64,000 nucleotides of DNA from Parascedosporium putredinis (Eukaryota > Ascomycota > Sordariomycetes > Microascales > Microascaceae): assembly GCA_949357655.1 (NCBI GenBank), contig CASHTG010000012.1, forward strand, positions 4,030,001-4,094,000, in the 5' to 3' direction. The notes under the pieces are model-generated. The model saw only the letters and a list, made by a program, of their open reading frames with translations, made no database searches and was not told where the DNA came from. Position numbers and translations under genes: made by a program. Positions within the stretch are counted from its first letter, which is position 1, and each line of letters opens with the position of its first letter. Positions 22,470-32,790 of this stretch are shown one piece after another.

Positions 22470-23377
22470 TTAATGATTGGACGAAGGCGCTGCTCCAGGG
22501 CCAGCAACATCATGTTGTGGATGTGGTTCCTGAATCTGGTGGTTGCCGGGAATGACTTGGAGGGAAGGTGCGGCCTGGGGTTGGGTTCGATTCCGGGGCT
22601 GGGTTCGATTCCGGGTTTGGGGCCATTCCTGAGCAAGACTGTTGCCCATGATATCTGTTACCATGAAATCGTTTTGTGGCTGGAACGGGGAGCCGTGGTG
22701 GCCCTCGAAAAGCCTTGGGTCGATGGGGATCTCGTCTTGGAAGGGTAGTATGTTGATTCTGTCAAAGCGTGTGATGGCGCCTATTGGCATCAAGCCGTGA
22801 AGTCGGGTGTCCGTTGGACTCAGAACACCCCGTTCATTCCTCACCATCGTCATGCCGTGGGGGAAAGAGGTCCGGTCCCAACACCACGCTGGGAGTGATC
22901 GCATCGGGAAATCTCGGTTGGCTATCAAAAGTATTGAAGCCCCAAGTCCAGTCCAGAGGTTCATTCAAAACCAAAGGTCTTGAGAGTGGGCGATATTGTG
23001 AGTTCTGGTAGGCTGGGCCGAAGAAAGTGCCTCTTGCGGGGCGTTTTGGTCCGGGACTTGGCTGGTTTGAGGATCTGTGGAATCTAAGAGCAAGAATCAG
23101 TCCAGCCCCAGAGGAAGCCAAGTGAGTATAAAGCTGATTGATGACATGGATACGCACCATCGATTAGACGGTGTAAAGTCGGCAAGCCAAGGATTTCTAC
23201 CCCTGGATCATCTTCCGTGCGTTGAGATCCTGCATCTAGCTGCCCATGCCCAATCGACCTTGGTAAAGGAGCAAATGAAGCTGTACCTGAGGCAGGGGTG
23301 AACCCGTGACTGTGATATTCATCGTCTGGATGCCAGCCATGGTGTAGGCCTTGAGGTGAGACTGGAGATGAATTCAT
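22470..23377 (-). CDS. Hypothetical Pro/Gln/Asn-rich protein
   Basis: Not recognised. Exon 1 is 23377-23287 (starting MNSSPVSPQGLHHGWHP); a GTACAG donor and a TGCTCTTAG acceptor join it to 23083-22470, about 235 residues. The second exon crosses three frames: an STDPQTSQVPDQN block, then EPLDWTWGFNTFD and SQPRFPDAI, then RGVLSPTDTRLHGLMPIG, FDRINILPFQDEIPIDPRLF and a tail with NRTQP units. The breaks again lie in or near short C runs (GGTTT and CCCCC regions). Composition suggests a mostly disordered protein. It lies head to tail upstream of the acidic-tract gene, about 240 bases away. Confidence 0.4.
22583..22618. repeat. 18-bp tandem repeat inside the coding region
   Basis: Two copies of an 18-bp unit (GGGTTCGATTCCGGGGCT, then the same with TTT at the end) encode repeated RNRTQP on the minus strand. 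Confidence 0.7.
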
Positions 23378-25075
23378 GGTTGGATTCGGCTGTTTTGGGC
23401 AAGGGATGTTTCAAAGAGTTGATGATATATAGGTTTGGAAAAGAGGAGATGAAGAGATCAAAGAAGAAAAGAGGGGATGGAGAGATCAAATAAGAAAAGA
23501 GGGGAGGGCACTTGAATAAAGCCATACTAGGGAGGGAAAAAGAAAACTCTGTTCTGTGTAGCTAAGGATAGGCCCTCAAACCTACAGGGCAGGTGACCCA
23601 GTCACATCTAGGCCAATGGCCCACTCGCGCGTAGAGGAGGGTTTGGTGATGGCGTCGTAGAAAGATGCATGATTCATCAAGGCAGGAGGGATAGGCACCT
23701 GGGTTGGCTGCCCTTAGACTCTGACTCCTTTGAGAACTTGAAGGCTGTATCAGACAGGCCTCTTTTGATGTGGACGGACTTGACAAGGGAGATGAAACAA
23801 ATGGGGCTGAAAGGCTCTTGAAATCTTGGATTGAGTAATCATGTTTGAATGGCTAGTATGACGATGCATTCTCTGTCCTCACGGCTGCGTATTCACACAC
23901 ATCGCATTTCATGAAGGATGCCAAATCTTTGATGAGTCGAGATGATAAACGACTGTGGAACCTCCGCGAGTGAATTCTCATATGGAGAAAGCATATTCGA
24001 TTTCGGAATGGCTTGTGACATTCTAGACCAGCACGGATACATCAAGGCTACATGTAACGACGGAGATGGGAAAAGCCCACAGTCTGAAAGATTAGGCATG
24101 CGCTTGCTCAATATCCTTGCCCCGGTTTGCCTCCTATTCGACACGGCCCAGTATTCATCATGCGCAGCAGTTTGGCTTTGGGAGATTCACGGAGCCCGAT
24201 GTGGCGGCCACAAGACCCCTAGGCAAGCATTAACCGGATGACTCCCCCAAGTTGTTTTGTAAAGGGGCCAGCAAACTACCAGGTATGGAATCACTCCGAC
24301 CGGGGAGATGGCAGAGGGCTGTTGGCAAATACCGGCCACGGCCGTCGTTGTTGAGCACGTACTGAATCAAGATAGGCTGCTGGAGGCGAACCAAGCACAG
24401 GCAACCAAAAACAATGATCCATCATCCTCGACATGTACTATAATCAAGACGCGTGCCCTCTTCCGCTTGCCTTCTCGAGAGGGATTCAGACGAAGAGTCA
24501 CTATGCCTCCCAGATTTGTGACTCGTATGACGGAGATGTCCAAGTTGAAATGCTTGCGTGGTTTTGGGGATGTTGATACCAGACGATGCCGTACCATCTT
24601 CGATGTGAAACCTACAGGTATCCTAGATGATAGAACATCTGATTTCTTTTAATCAGGCCTGCATAGATCTCGGAGTTAGTCCAGTTACCCGTTGTCGGTG
24701 GTCTTCCACCCTTGAAGATTTGGACGAATGGGAGGCGCTCAATTCTTACTATTTTGCGTGCAGCCAAATCCTAGTTCGACGAACCCAAGGCCGGTCTCTA
24801 ATTGCCCTTTCCGACATGCCTTCAAGCCTGTGTTTTACATCGATGCAACATTCGAAAACTATGTGAAATCTGGCGCTCATTACGATGTGGCAACGCAGGA
24901 CTTGTGGCCTCGTAGTTGCTGATTCATCTCCTCGATTCGTGAACGAACTCCTTCGCGCCTTCCCTAGACCTACTCATGGATGCCTCGGCATTCTTGATTA
25001 TTAACCAAGAATATATGTACATCAGAACAGTGGCACAGAGAATCAGACCAAGTGAGTAAGTACAAGTAGCCTTGA
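23378..25075. other. Intergenic, no gene recognised
   Basis: A 99-codon open frame at 23942-24241 (+) and others nearby show no family resemblance, no splice support and overlap other frames. I cannot support a gene here. Confidence 0.4.
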
Positions 25076-25790
25076 GAGCGTCGCCGGCTGAATCTACGGG
25101 CATCCAATGCCGATCCCTTTGCTGTTCATGTTCCGGCATTTCCACAGGCGCCCGCAACGGCTGATCGTCTCTGGGACGCGCTGGCTTGGGGCAATTCACT
25201 AGATCCCCTTCGTCCGGTGATGAGGACTCTCAAGCTTAAACACACGAGAAGCTCCCATTCAGGCGGTAAAGTCGGTCGTGCACCCTTCGCCTCTTTCCCC
25301 CTGCGCTTGCCTCTAGTTTTGGACGAATGGACACGAAACCAGGACCTCCGGCTACGCGAGCATCTCGTTTCTGCACAGCTCAATCTGTGCAGACACACCA
25401 TTGAGATGGTTTTTCGCCACATGGTTAAGATGGGAAGGTAAGTCGCCCCTTCCCTCTTTGGGCCTTTGGGTGTTCCATCTCCTTCTTCTACTTTTGGGAC
25501 GAGCTTGAGCTTGAAATGCCAGTTGTTTGATAAGATCATGGGCTCGCTCGCTGAACCGATACATACCGCACGCAATACCCACCGTGGCGGGCGTTTCCAG
25601 TCAATTTGACGGCGAATGTGCATCGAAATTATCCAATCAGGGAGCGCACACTAGGCCCTGTCAAACAATTTGCGTGTCTGGGGAACACCCGTGCGCCACA
25701 CAGAACCGACCCCTTGCACTAACGACGTTGTGGGTATTATCCATCAAGCTTGAAGAATTGGGTGGTCTCCTTGTTCTGCAAGTATCGTAA
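25076..25790 (+). CDS. Possible gene fragment, hypothetical (two exons)
   Basis: An open frame without an ATG runs from about 25076 to 25437 and reads like coding sequence (ADRLWDALAWGNSLDP, VLDEWTRNQDLRLREHL, LNLCRHTIEMVFRHMV). A GTAAGT donor at 25438 follows, and an acceptor near 25525 (GAAATGCCAG) leads into LIRSWARSLNRYIPHAIPTV and a stop near 25790. No start exon and no family could be recognised. It could be a relic, or a gene whose 5' end is hidden by an indel. Confidence 0.25.
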
Positions 25791-27235
25791 TATCATTCTA
25801 TCGCTCAACCCTCCTCCTCTCTTCGCCTGGCGAAATATACCAACCGCGCACCAGAGGATGGTCCGTGAGGGGGCAAACCAACCCAGGAAAAGACTTGAGA
25901 AAGCTCAATATCGTACATGTTAAGCAAGATTAGGTTCGAAACCACCAACACATGGACGCTGGCACGCCCGCACGCCCGCACACATAGAATCACGGGGGCT
26001 TGGAGACCGAAATACCTTGTTGGAGCACAATTCAAGGACCACATCCACGGAGGGCGTCATTCGTAAACATGTCCTAAATAGGTCGCGGACGCCCGGCGAC
26101 GAGCCCCGGGAGTTGCTCGCATGCCAAGTTGGCCGTCGTCCAAACCGACAAACGGAGGCTCCGGGTCAAGGGACTGCCGTCGATCAAACCCCACAGACCC
26201 CGCAAGCGCAACCCCAAGCCAGGGAATTGTTCACCTTTCGGCCGTTACGACGACAGGCGAGGGGAACATGCGTTCCTCAGCCCCCTCATCGATTGATTCA
26301 ATTGGAAAAGATATTAGTGAACAGGCTTTCGCAAGGGAAAGGGAGAGTTATCCCAGGGCTTGGCAGTGACGTTGCACTTTACATTCTTCGCGTGTTCTCC
26401 GACTCCCGCGCTCGGAGGTAGGCTACGAACAAGGGATGCAGTGCTTGTCTCCCCGTGTGGCTGCTGTCACAACTCAGCTCCTATTTTCGTCTTTTCATCC
26501 CAGCTCAAACACGGAAGTCTCCGGTGACTGCCACACCTATTGCCTCGCCCACCTGTCAATGCCCTTTCTAGAAACCTTGATTTTGGGGTGGCAAGGGGAG
26601 GGAAGCCTCAAAAGCCCCCATACTCGACGGGCGTGAAGTGTGAGCTCGTCCGGATCCCATTGCATCCCGGCGCCCAAGTGACATGTTTTTCGCCCCCCTT
26701 CCTGTCCCATGTTCTACGTACTTTCTTCAGGCGTCGCGTGGAAGCTCTTTGTATGGACGCGAGGCTCACCGAGACGAAGAGACCCCTTCCTGTCTCCAAC
26801 ACCCATCGTTCTCCAGGAATGATCTGCGACGACTCTGAGGTTGCCGATCGCCGACGCGCCCGGCGCTTCACATCAGATCTGGGATCAGCTCCCCTTGGCC
26901 TTTTCAGCCTCCACTCCCCATTTGCCTTTTTATCCGGATTGCCTGATCCTCAGCTCTCTCTGTGCGTCAAGCGCTGGAGCAGGACCCCACGATCACCATG
27001 AAGGAATTTGGGGACTGATTTGCTCCTTTGATTACAAAAGGTGATGGCCTCGCCCCGGATTTTGTGATCAAGAGCCTCTCTTCTTCTTCCTCCATCATCA
27101 ACCTTTCAAGCCTGTCCTTTTTGACCATTCTTCTTTTCTTTCTTTTTACACGGCCCGGCGTCGTCCATTCTCTTCTTGTACCATCATTCTTTTTATCAAC
27201 TGACCAGGAGTCATTCACTTTTTCACACCGCCAAA
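25791..27235. other. Intergenic, promoter and leader of the BAS2-like gene at its end
   Basis: No gene recognised. From about 27070 the plus strand is pyrimidine-rich (CTCTCTTCTTCTTCCTCC and TTTTCTTTCTTTTT), then CACACCGCCAAAATGG gives a good start context. Confidence 0.45.
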
Positions 27236-27667
27236 ATGGTCCGCATCACCTTCGCCGCTATCCTCGCTCGTAAGTCTTTTGCCTATTTCTTCTTTCCTCC
27301 TCCCATACTTCCCACACCACCCCACGTAGTCTCTCCAACGAGGGGCTCGATGCACTACACCAGGCTAACCAAAGTGACCCTCCCAACAGTCTCCGCCACC
27401 GCGCTCGCGCAGGTCATCCCCAACAACGCCGGTGCCCGCAACGTCGGCAACGGCCAAGGCCAGCAGTTCATCACCGGCGGCTGCGTCGCCGACGCCGACT
27501 GCGACCAGGCCATCGCCTGCTGCGCCAACAACGGCCAAGGCCAGGGCGTCTGCTCCGGCCTCGCCGCCGCTCTCCAGAACGGCAAGCAGGGCTGCGGCTT
27601 CAACGACCCCAACGGTGCCCAGGCCATCGAGGCCGCCCAGCAGCAGGTTGCCCGCCAGGGATTCTAA
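27236..27667 (+). CDS. BAS2-like small secreted cysteine-rich protein
   Basis: Exons 27236-27269 and 27390-27667 encode 103 residues. A signal peptide (MVRITFAAILALSATALAQ) precedes a short mature protein starting VIPNNAGARNVGNGQGQQ. It holds six cysteines (ITGGC, DADC, ACC, GVC, GCGF) and ends with an AQAIEAAQQQVARQGF tail. This matches, from memory, biotrophy-associated secreted protein 2 of rice blast and homologues that are common in Sordariomycetes, including non-pathogens. Biochemical function is unknown; secretion and disulfide folding are inferred. The reading frame is intact, one of few genes here without a break. Context: isolated by more than 1 kb on both sides. Confidence 0.82.
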   Translation: MVRITFAAILARKSFAYFFFPPPILPTPPHVVSPTRGSMHYTRLTKVTLPTVSATALAQVIPNNAGARNVGNGQGQQFITGGCVADADCDQAIACCANNGQGQGVCSGLAAALQNGKQGCGFNDPNGAQAIEAAQQQVARQGF

Positions 27668-29762
27668 AAGGAACGCGTCGTTGGACGGTGGAGGAGTTGA
27701 GGAAGTGCTCAAGGGGGTGCAAGGCTAAGCCTATGGGGACGGAATTACCAACCACCACGTTAATGTTTCCACGACAATGGAACTCTCTCTCTCTCTTGAG
27801 GTTAGGTTAGATGGATGACACACAAATATTCAATGAATTTATGCCCGGCCTACTACTTTAGCCATCTAGTCGCGTGAATTCCATGTTTTTGCTTGGCGTA
27901 AGGCGATGTTCGTTTTCCTGACTATGTGGGTGCCCTACGAGGTCGGGTTGATAGCCAGCATTCAACGAGGGGACTCTTCACCGTCGTGTCTAGGGAAGTC
28001 CTTGGGGAAGGTAAGGCAACACCATGCCGCAGGCACGTACGTCCCCAAGGAGTTTCCCAGAAAGGCAAACGTACCACATAACCATCGTTACAGGAGCGCC
28101 GAGGCAATAGTGATACAAGAAGAGAATCAGGGTGAATTCTGATGCCAACCCGTATTCCGTTCTTGCTACGGCCGTAATAGAGAGAGACTCTTACCTGGGG
28201 ATGCTCTTCGCAAGAGGGATACTCAACGAGTAGTCCATTTTTATAGCGAGAAAACAGTCATGTTTGCAACGCGTGAATGATTCAAAGACGAAGCCTCCCC
28301 GACCTTTTGATCTATCGCCCATTCTGGTTCCCAGGTTTCCCCATTTTCCGTCTCTAGAGGACAAAAGAATAGAGAAAAGACATAGAGAAAGGGTTCAAAG
28401 TGGCGCAGAGCTTCGTCGCGGCCAATATAAACTACCATTAAAACCCTTTATATCCCTTCCATATGAGTCCTACATGCATCATGATGATACATATTACACC
28501 TTTTCCCCATCTCACACCTCATAGACCTTATAATCAGCATCACATCCCGGGCTATCCGCCCTCATTCGCGGCATAACGAGAGCAACCAACTCCTCAGTGA
28601 CGCTTGGCAGAGTTCAGCTTATTTTCCCTCCCCGCCCTCTATCGCGCTTCTCTCCGGTAACACTCTCCCCGCTAAAAGCGCGGTCTTAGCCTTTGGGGCC
28701 ACTACACCACATGAGTCATAGTTGATCACATAAGACACACTTCGATGTCTCCTAGGAAAGGATGAATCACGCTTCATCATCTATGATACTCGCTGAGGAG
28801 ATTCGACCGCAGGACCGTCTCGATGACTTGAGATGATCTGCGCTGAAGGAATAGAGGGGGCGGAGGAGGGGAAGAACTGGCCAAGACAGCAAGATTGACG
28901 ATCACAGAGCTAGGCAGTTGGACTAAGTAGAACATGATCGCGTAGAGTAGAAGAAATACAAAGATAGCATACAAAAACGAATGAGAATCCGCTTGAGAAA
29001 CCCATCAATTCTGCTTCTGCTCCAACTTCAAGTGCTGTTGAGGCCAAACGAACCGCGGAGAGGTGGGAATATGCCATGACGGCTTGTCGAGAGAGCCGGT
29101 GGCTCCTCACCGTCCCTCACCGAGTCGGAAAAAGGAGCCGCAGCAGGTAAAGAGGTAAGGACACCCAGTTATCATACTCCCACCATCTCATGTACCTCCC
29201 CCACCCCCAGCATCACGCATAGCTCTCGGGACACCAATCGGTTTTTGTGATTACATTGTGTTCCCTATTATGATCCCGGCACCGCCTGCGTCGTCATACG
29301 CTGGTCTGGGCTGGCTGATTAGAAGTCATCACGACCTTACGAAGAGCTGACATCGTCTGAAAAACCGAGTCCTGAGAGTTTGCTTGCTTGCACTTACACA
29401 TTTAGTCGGAGATGAGAAGGAGGAAGAAGAAGAATGGGCGTGATAATCCTAGCTTGCTTTTTCATTACTGTTTCCATCAATATAAGAAAAACTATCATCA
29501 AGACCAGTGCTGAGCCAGCTAACCAAAATCATCAAAACCTCTTTATAGTTCCTAGTTCCGAGGGTACAATAAAAGACAAAAGAAATAGGTAGAATACGCC
29601 TGCGAGCAAGATAGTCTTCGTATATACAAAAAAGAAAAATTCAAAGCCCAAACCAAAAACAACTCGGAAAATAGGTATATCTATATCTTCGATATCTTCC
29701 CTTTTTGTTTTTCCGACAATATGAACAAAAGTCAGCGTAGATGCTGCTGACTAAATTCAGGA
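27668..29762. other. Intergenic
   Basis: No gene recognised. It contains a (CT)n run at about 27783-27796. The last several hundred bases are AT-rich and fit the 3' flank of the bZIP gene on the minus strand. Confidence 0.45.
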
Positions 29763-30704
29763 CTACTTGTCACCCTTCAACTTGAGCATTGACTGCAGGG
29801 CCTCGGTCTGGGCCTCTTGGCGAGCGAGTTTGAGGCGTAGTTCGTCCCTTTCCCGTTTCACGTCGTCCAAAGCGTCCTCGAGCTCCTTGATGCGGTCCAG
29901 CCGTTTTTGGCGGTACTTGCGGGCGGCGAGGGTGTTGCGTTGGCGCTTAACAGCGACGTCGTCATCCTCCGCCGGACCACGAGAGCTGGTTGCGGTTCTC
30001 TTGGTGTGAGAGCCGGTGGAGGGCGTGGATGAGGTCGAAGTAGGCGACGCAGCAAGAGGGCTAGGGGTGAAATCTAGCAGATTGACGGTAGGCGTGGAGA
30101 GCGAAGAGGCGGGGTTGGGGGATGCGTCAAGGTGTTGGGCGTTGAAGTGAGTAAGAGTCGCAAAGTCCATGTTCATATCTGGTAGGTGGCTGCGCGTCAG
30201 TCGACGTCACCGAGAGATAGGTTGGTTGAGAAAGTTGAGACGCGAGTGTAAGATGGGATGTGGGAAGGGGGAGAGGCGAGCGCAGGGTCATATATATAAC
30301 CATGCGCAGGTTGTCCATCTCCATGACTCAATCACTCTTTTCTTTCTCAAAATACATTTCGAGGGCTACGTACCGTTCAGAAAATCGAACTGGCCCGTCG
30401 AGGCCGAGTCACCGTTTTCGAGGAATTGTTCAATATCAAACGCGGCTGCCTCTGTGTGGACGAAGTCACCGCCGGGAGCGAGCCAAGTTTGACCGTCGTA
30501 CACGCCGTGGAAGGGCGGTACAGCGGCGCCATGGAACGCGTCGAGGGTGTTCGAGGACGGGAAGGGAGCAAAAGCGACCCTCCCGTAGAGGCAAGCGCGA
30601 AGGAACTATCCTGAAGATACGGTGTTTGCGGACTGACTTGGAGGGAAGAAGGCGAAGGAGGTCTGGATCGCCGCTGGGCAGAATTGGGTGGTGGCAGTTG
30701 GCAT
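29763..30704 (-). CDS. bZIP transcription factor, GCN4/CPC1 type
   Basis: Exons on the minus strand: 30704-30374 and 30178-29763, about 248 residues. The C-terminus is a clear bZIP: basic region KRQRNTLAARKYRQKRLDR (the N-x7-R signature, N-TLAARKY-R) followed by a zipper with heptad leucines (IKELEDALDD, RDELRLKLARQE, LQSMLKLK). The N-terminal part has acidic and aromatic activation-domain character (TWLAPGGDFVHTEAAAFDIE, STGQFDFLN). The layout fits the fungal amino-acid-starvation factor (GCN4, CPC1), but a paralogue is possible. I start at the ATG at 30704 because a pyrimidine-rich leader precedes it; a longer open frame reaches an ATG at 30934. Two GGG runs (30564-30566 and 30686-30688) seem one base short. 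Confidence 0.8.
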
Positions 30705-31852
30705 CCTTGCAGGTTGTATACGGCCTCTACGTGAGGCCGGGAGCGTTTAGAGGTTACAAAGTGGGTTGGGGGAAAAGAAGGATAGTAAGAGAAAGAAGGA
30801 AGAGAAGGGGAAGAAGGAGAGGCGAATTCGAGGAGCCAAGTTGATGCCTCAAATACACAATCACAATGATCACTGGAACAGAACAAGATGGACAGGGAAT
30901 GGGCGCGAGTGGGCTTCGCCGGGGGTGGAGACAACCGGATTCAAGCGAGCACGTCTCGGCCGTCCTTCTTTCCTAAATAGGAAAGGCGTCAACGCCGGGC
31001 CCCACCGGATCATTATGACTCATAGTGAGTTTGAGCGGGGCGAAGGAAGCCAGAACCGCCAAAGGCAGCCGCATTTCGAAGATCGCTGGATCGCAGGGTG
31101 GAGCTAGCATTGGAAAATCCCCATGAGCTTGGCTGAATTAAGCTGTTTGTCGCGCTGCTCAATCCCTTGAAAAGCGTTGGAGAGGGCTGAGAGCCGGTTG
31201 AGATTTCAAAAGTTCTCCCCCTCTACCTTTAAATAAACCGAAACCTGGGCCAGGAAGGAAGAGGGATGGAGCATCAACCCCACAAGCAGCACGTATTTTC
31301 AGACAAAGGATGATGACAAAAAAGGGGGAGGGGCCCCGGCATCGACAAACGTGAATAGCCCTGTGGTCCTTTCGGCGTGCGTGTGGCCGGAGCCATCCGA
31401 CGTTCCAGATGTGGTCTTAAAAAGAACCCTCAAGCCACTTTATCAGTGTTCTGATCAGAGTTTGGGCGAACGGTCACGACACCAATCACGCTGGATGTGG
31501 CGTCCAGTCGCTACACAATTTGCCCGGCAGCACCGAGAAAAAGAAAAAGGCGAGCCAAAAACCTGAAGCATACCAGCGTCACAAGGGCGGACAGGAATAA
31601 GCACTGTCTGGGAATTGCGTTTCTTCTCTTTGCCTTTCTTTTTGTCTCCCCACCCCCGCCCCTCATCCAACTTCTCAGGCATCTCCTTCTCCTACCGCGT
31701 ATGACTTACGCAAAGGTCGTCGCGCACCATCATGGGGGAAATCGTAAATCTATCGGTATATCTATGTGCAGCTTGTTTATGTACATTGAGGGTTCAAAAA
31801 TGTAGAAGAATGGGAGATAATTACACCCATCAGAGGCCTTTGCTCAGAGGCT
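30705..31852. other. Intergenic, upstream of the bZIP gene
   Basis: The part nearest the bZIP gene is its pyrimidine-rich leader (minus strand). I find no short upstream ORF of the classical GCN4/cpc-1 kind with confidence. The rest shows no gene. Confidence 0.4.
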
Positions 31853-32790
31853 TCATGAACTGGTCATGCATAAGGGGTTTTTTTTCTTTTTTTTTTTTTC
31901 ACCGGGGTGCTCGGCGTCGAGGATCGTCAAGGCCGAGATGACGGCCATGACGGCCCATCTCTCGCCAAGCATGCCCGACGCTCCAGTCCCGATGAATTCA
32001 AACATGCCCGCCTTGGACGAACTCAGGCCATGGGGTCCCCACGCCGCCACAATCTCGGCGCCCTCTCTGCTAGAGAGGCCACCCGCTGGATTGAATTGGG
32101 TGCCGGCGGGGCGCCCTGCGGAGGCCGAGAGTCGAGCCGTACAAGTTTCCAACCTGGGCCGTACCCCGGGCCCAAGTGGGCAACGGCATCCCCACGACTT
32201 CTCCTCCACTCGTACGTCTCTCTCCTCCCCGGGTACCCCGTCTCGATCTCGTACCGCCATCTCGTAGACAAAAACTAAGCTCGGGGCGAAGCATGACTTC
32301 CGTAGTCTGCCGAGACCCCGGCAGCGGGGAGCATCACCGGCCTGTCGCGCGTGAGGGGCACCCGGTCCATGGCGGCCATGACGGGGTAGGTCGCATCGGG
32401 GCCGGAATGTAACATAAGCACAGGCTTATCAGACGCGGCAAGGTGCCTGCTGACGGCGTAGATCGGAGGGGTGTCCTTTCGAATCCCAATCGTCAACGTC
32501 CACGAGAACGGGTCTTTGTAAACGCTGAACGTGGTGGGGAACTGCTGGGGAATCGGGCGGGCCTGGTACACGGGGGCCGGGGCCGGGCTGGGGAGGGTAA
32601 ATCTCGGGTCGCGGCTGAGACCGGCGAGGAGGCTGGCGGCTTGGGGTTGGAGCGCTGGCGAGCCTGTTGACCATCGGTGATTCGTTGTGGTTGGGGGTAT
32701 CGTTAAAGAGGCGATTTCATATGGAGGAGGGTGGTCTGGTGGAAGCTGGTCCTGGTCTAGGGACCTTCGGCGGCTCCCGTTAGAACCCAT
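31853..32790 (-). CDS. LURP-one/tubby C-terminal-like domain protein
   Basis: Start ATG at 32790 (MGSNGSRRRSLDQDQLPPDH). A Pro-rich N-terminus is followed by the beta-strand pattern of LURP-one-related/tubby C-like proteins: FSVYKDPFSWTLTIG, IYAVSRHLA, KPVLMLHSG; then YEIETGYPGRRETYEWRRS with HLGPGYGPGWKLVRLD; then EIVAAWGPHG and a hydrophobic ending (LGERWAVMAVISALTILDAE). In fungi the function is unknown; the fold suggests lipid or scaffold binding. Three frames are used; the AAAAA run at 32270-32274 and C/G runs near 32130 each look one base short. The true stop is uncertain because the last codons cross T runs of 8 and 13 bases (31878-31899). Confidence 0.65.

Noticed and set aside
22583..22620. 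GGGTTCGATTCC motifs resembling a tRNA T-arm
   Set aside because: They are two tandem 18-bp copies inside a coding exon with no acceptor stem, D-arm or anticodon arm around them.
21056..23377. Treating the acidic-tract gene and the upstream Pro/Gln-rich gene as one gene
   Set aside because: A stop at 22470, a TATATAAA at 22366-22373 and a fresh ATG at 22233 with a leader between them indicate two transcription units.
28640..28710. Minus-strand GGTGTAGTGG followed by a CCGC-loop-GCGG hairpin, tRNA-like A box and anticodon arm
   Set aside because: No T-arm or matching acceptor stem follows, so no tRNA can be supported.
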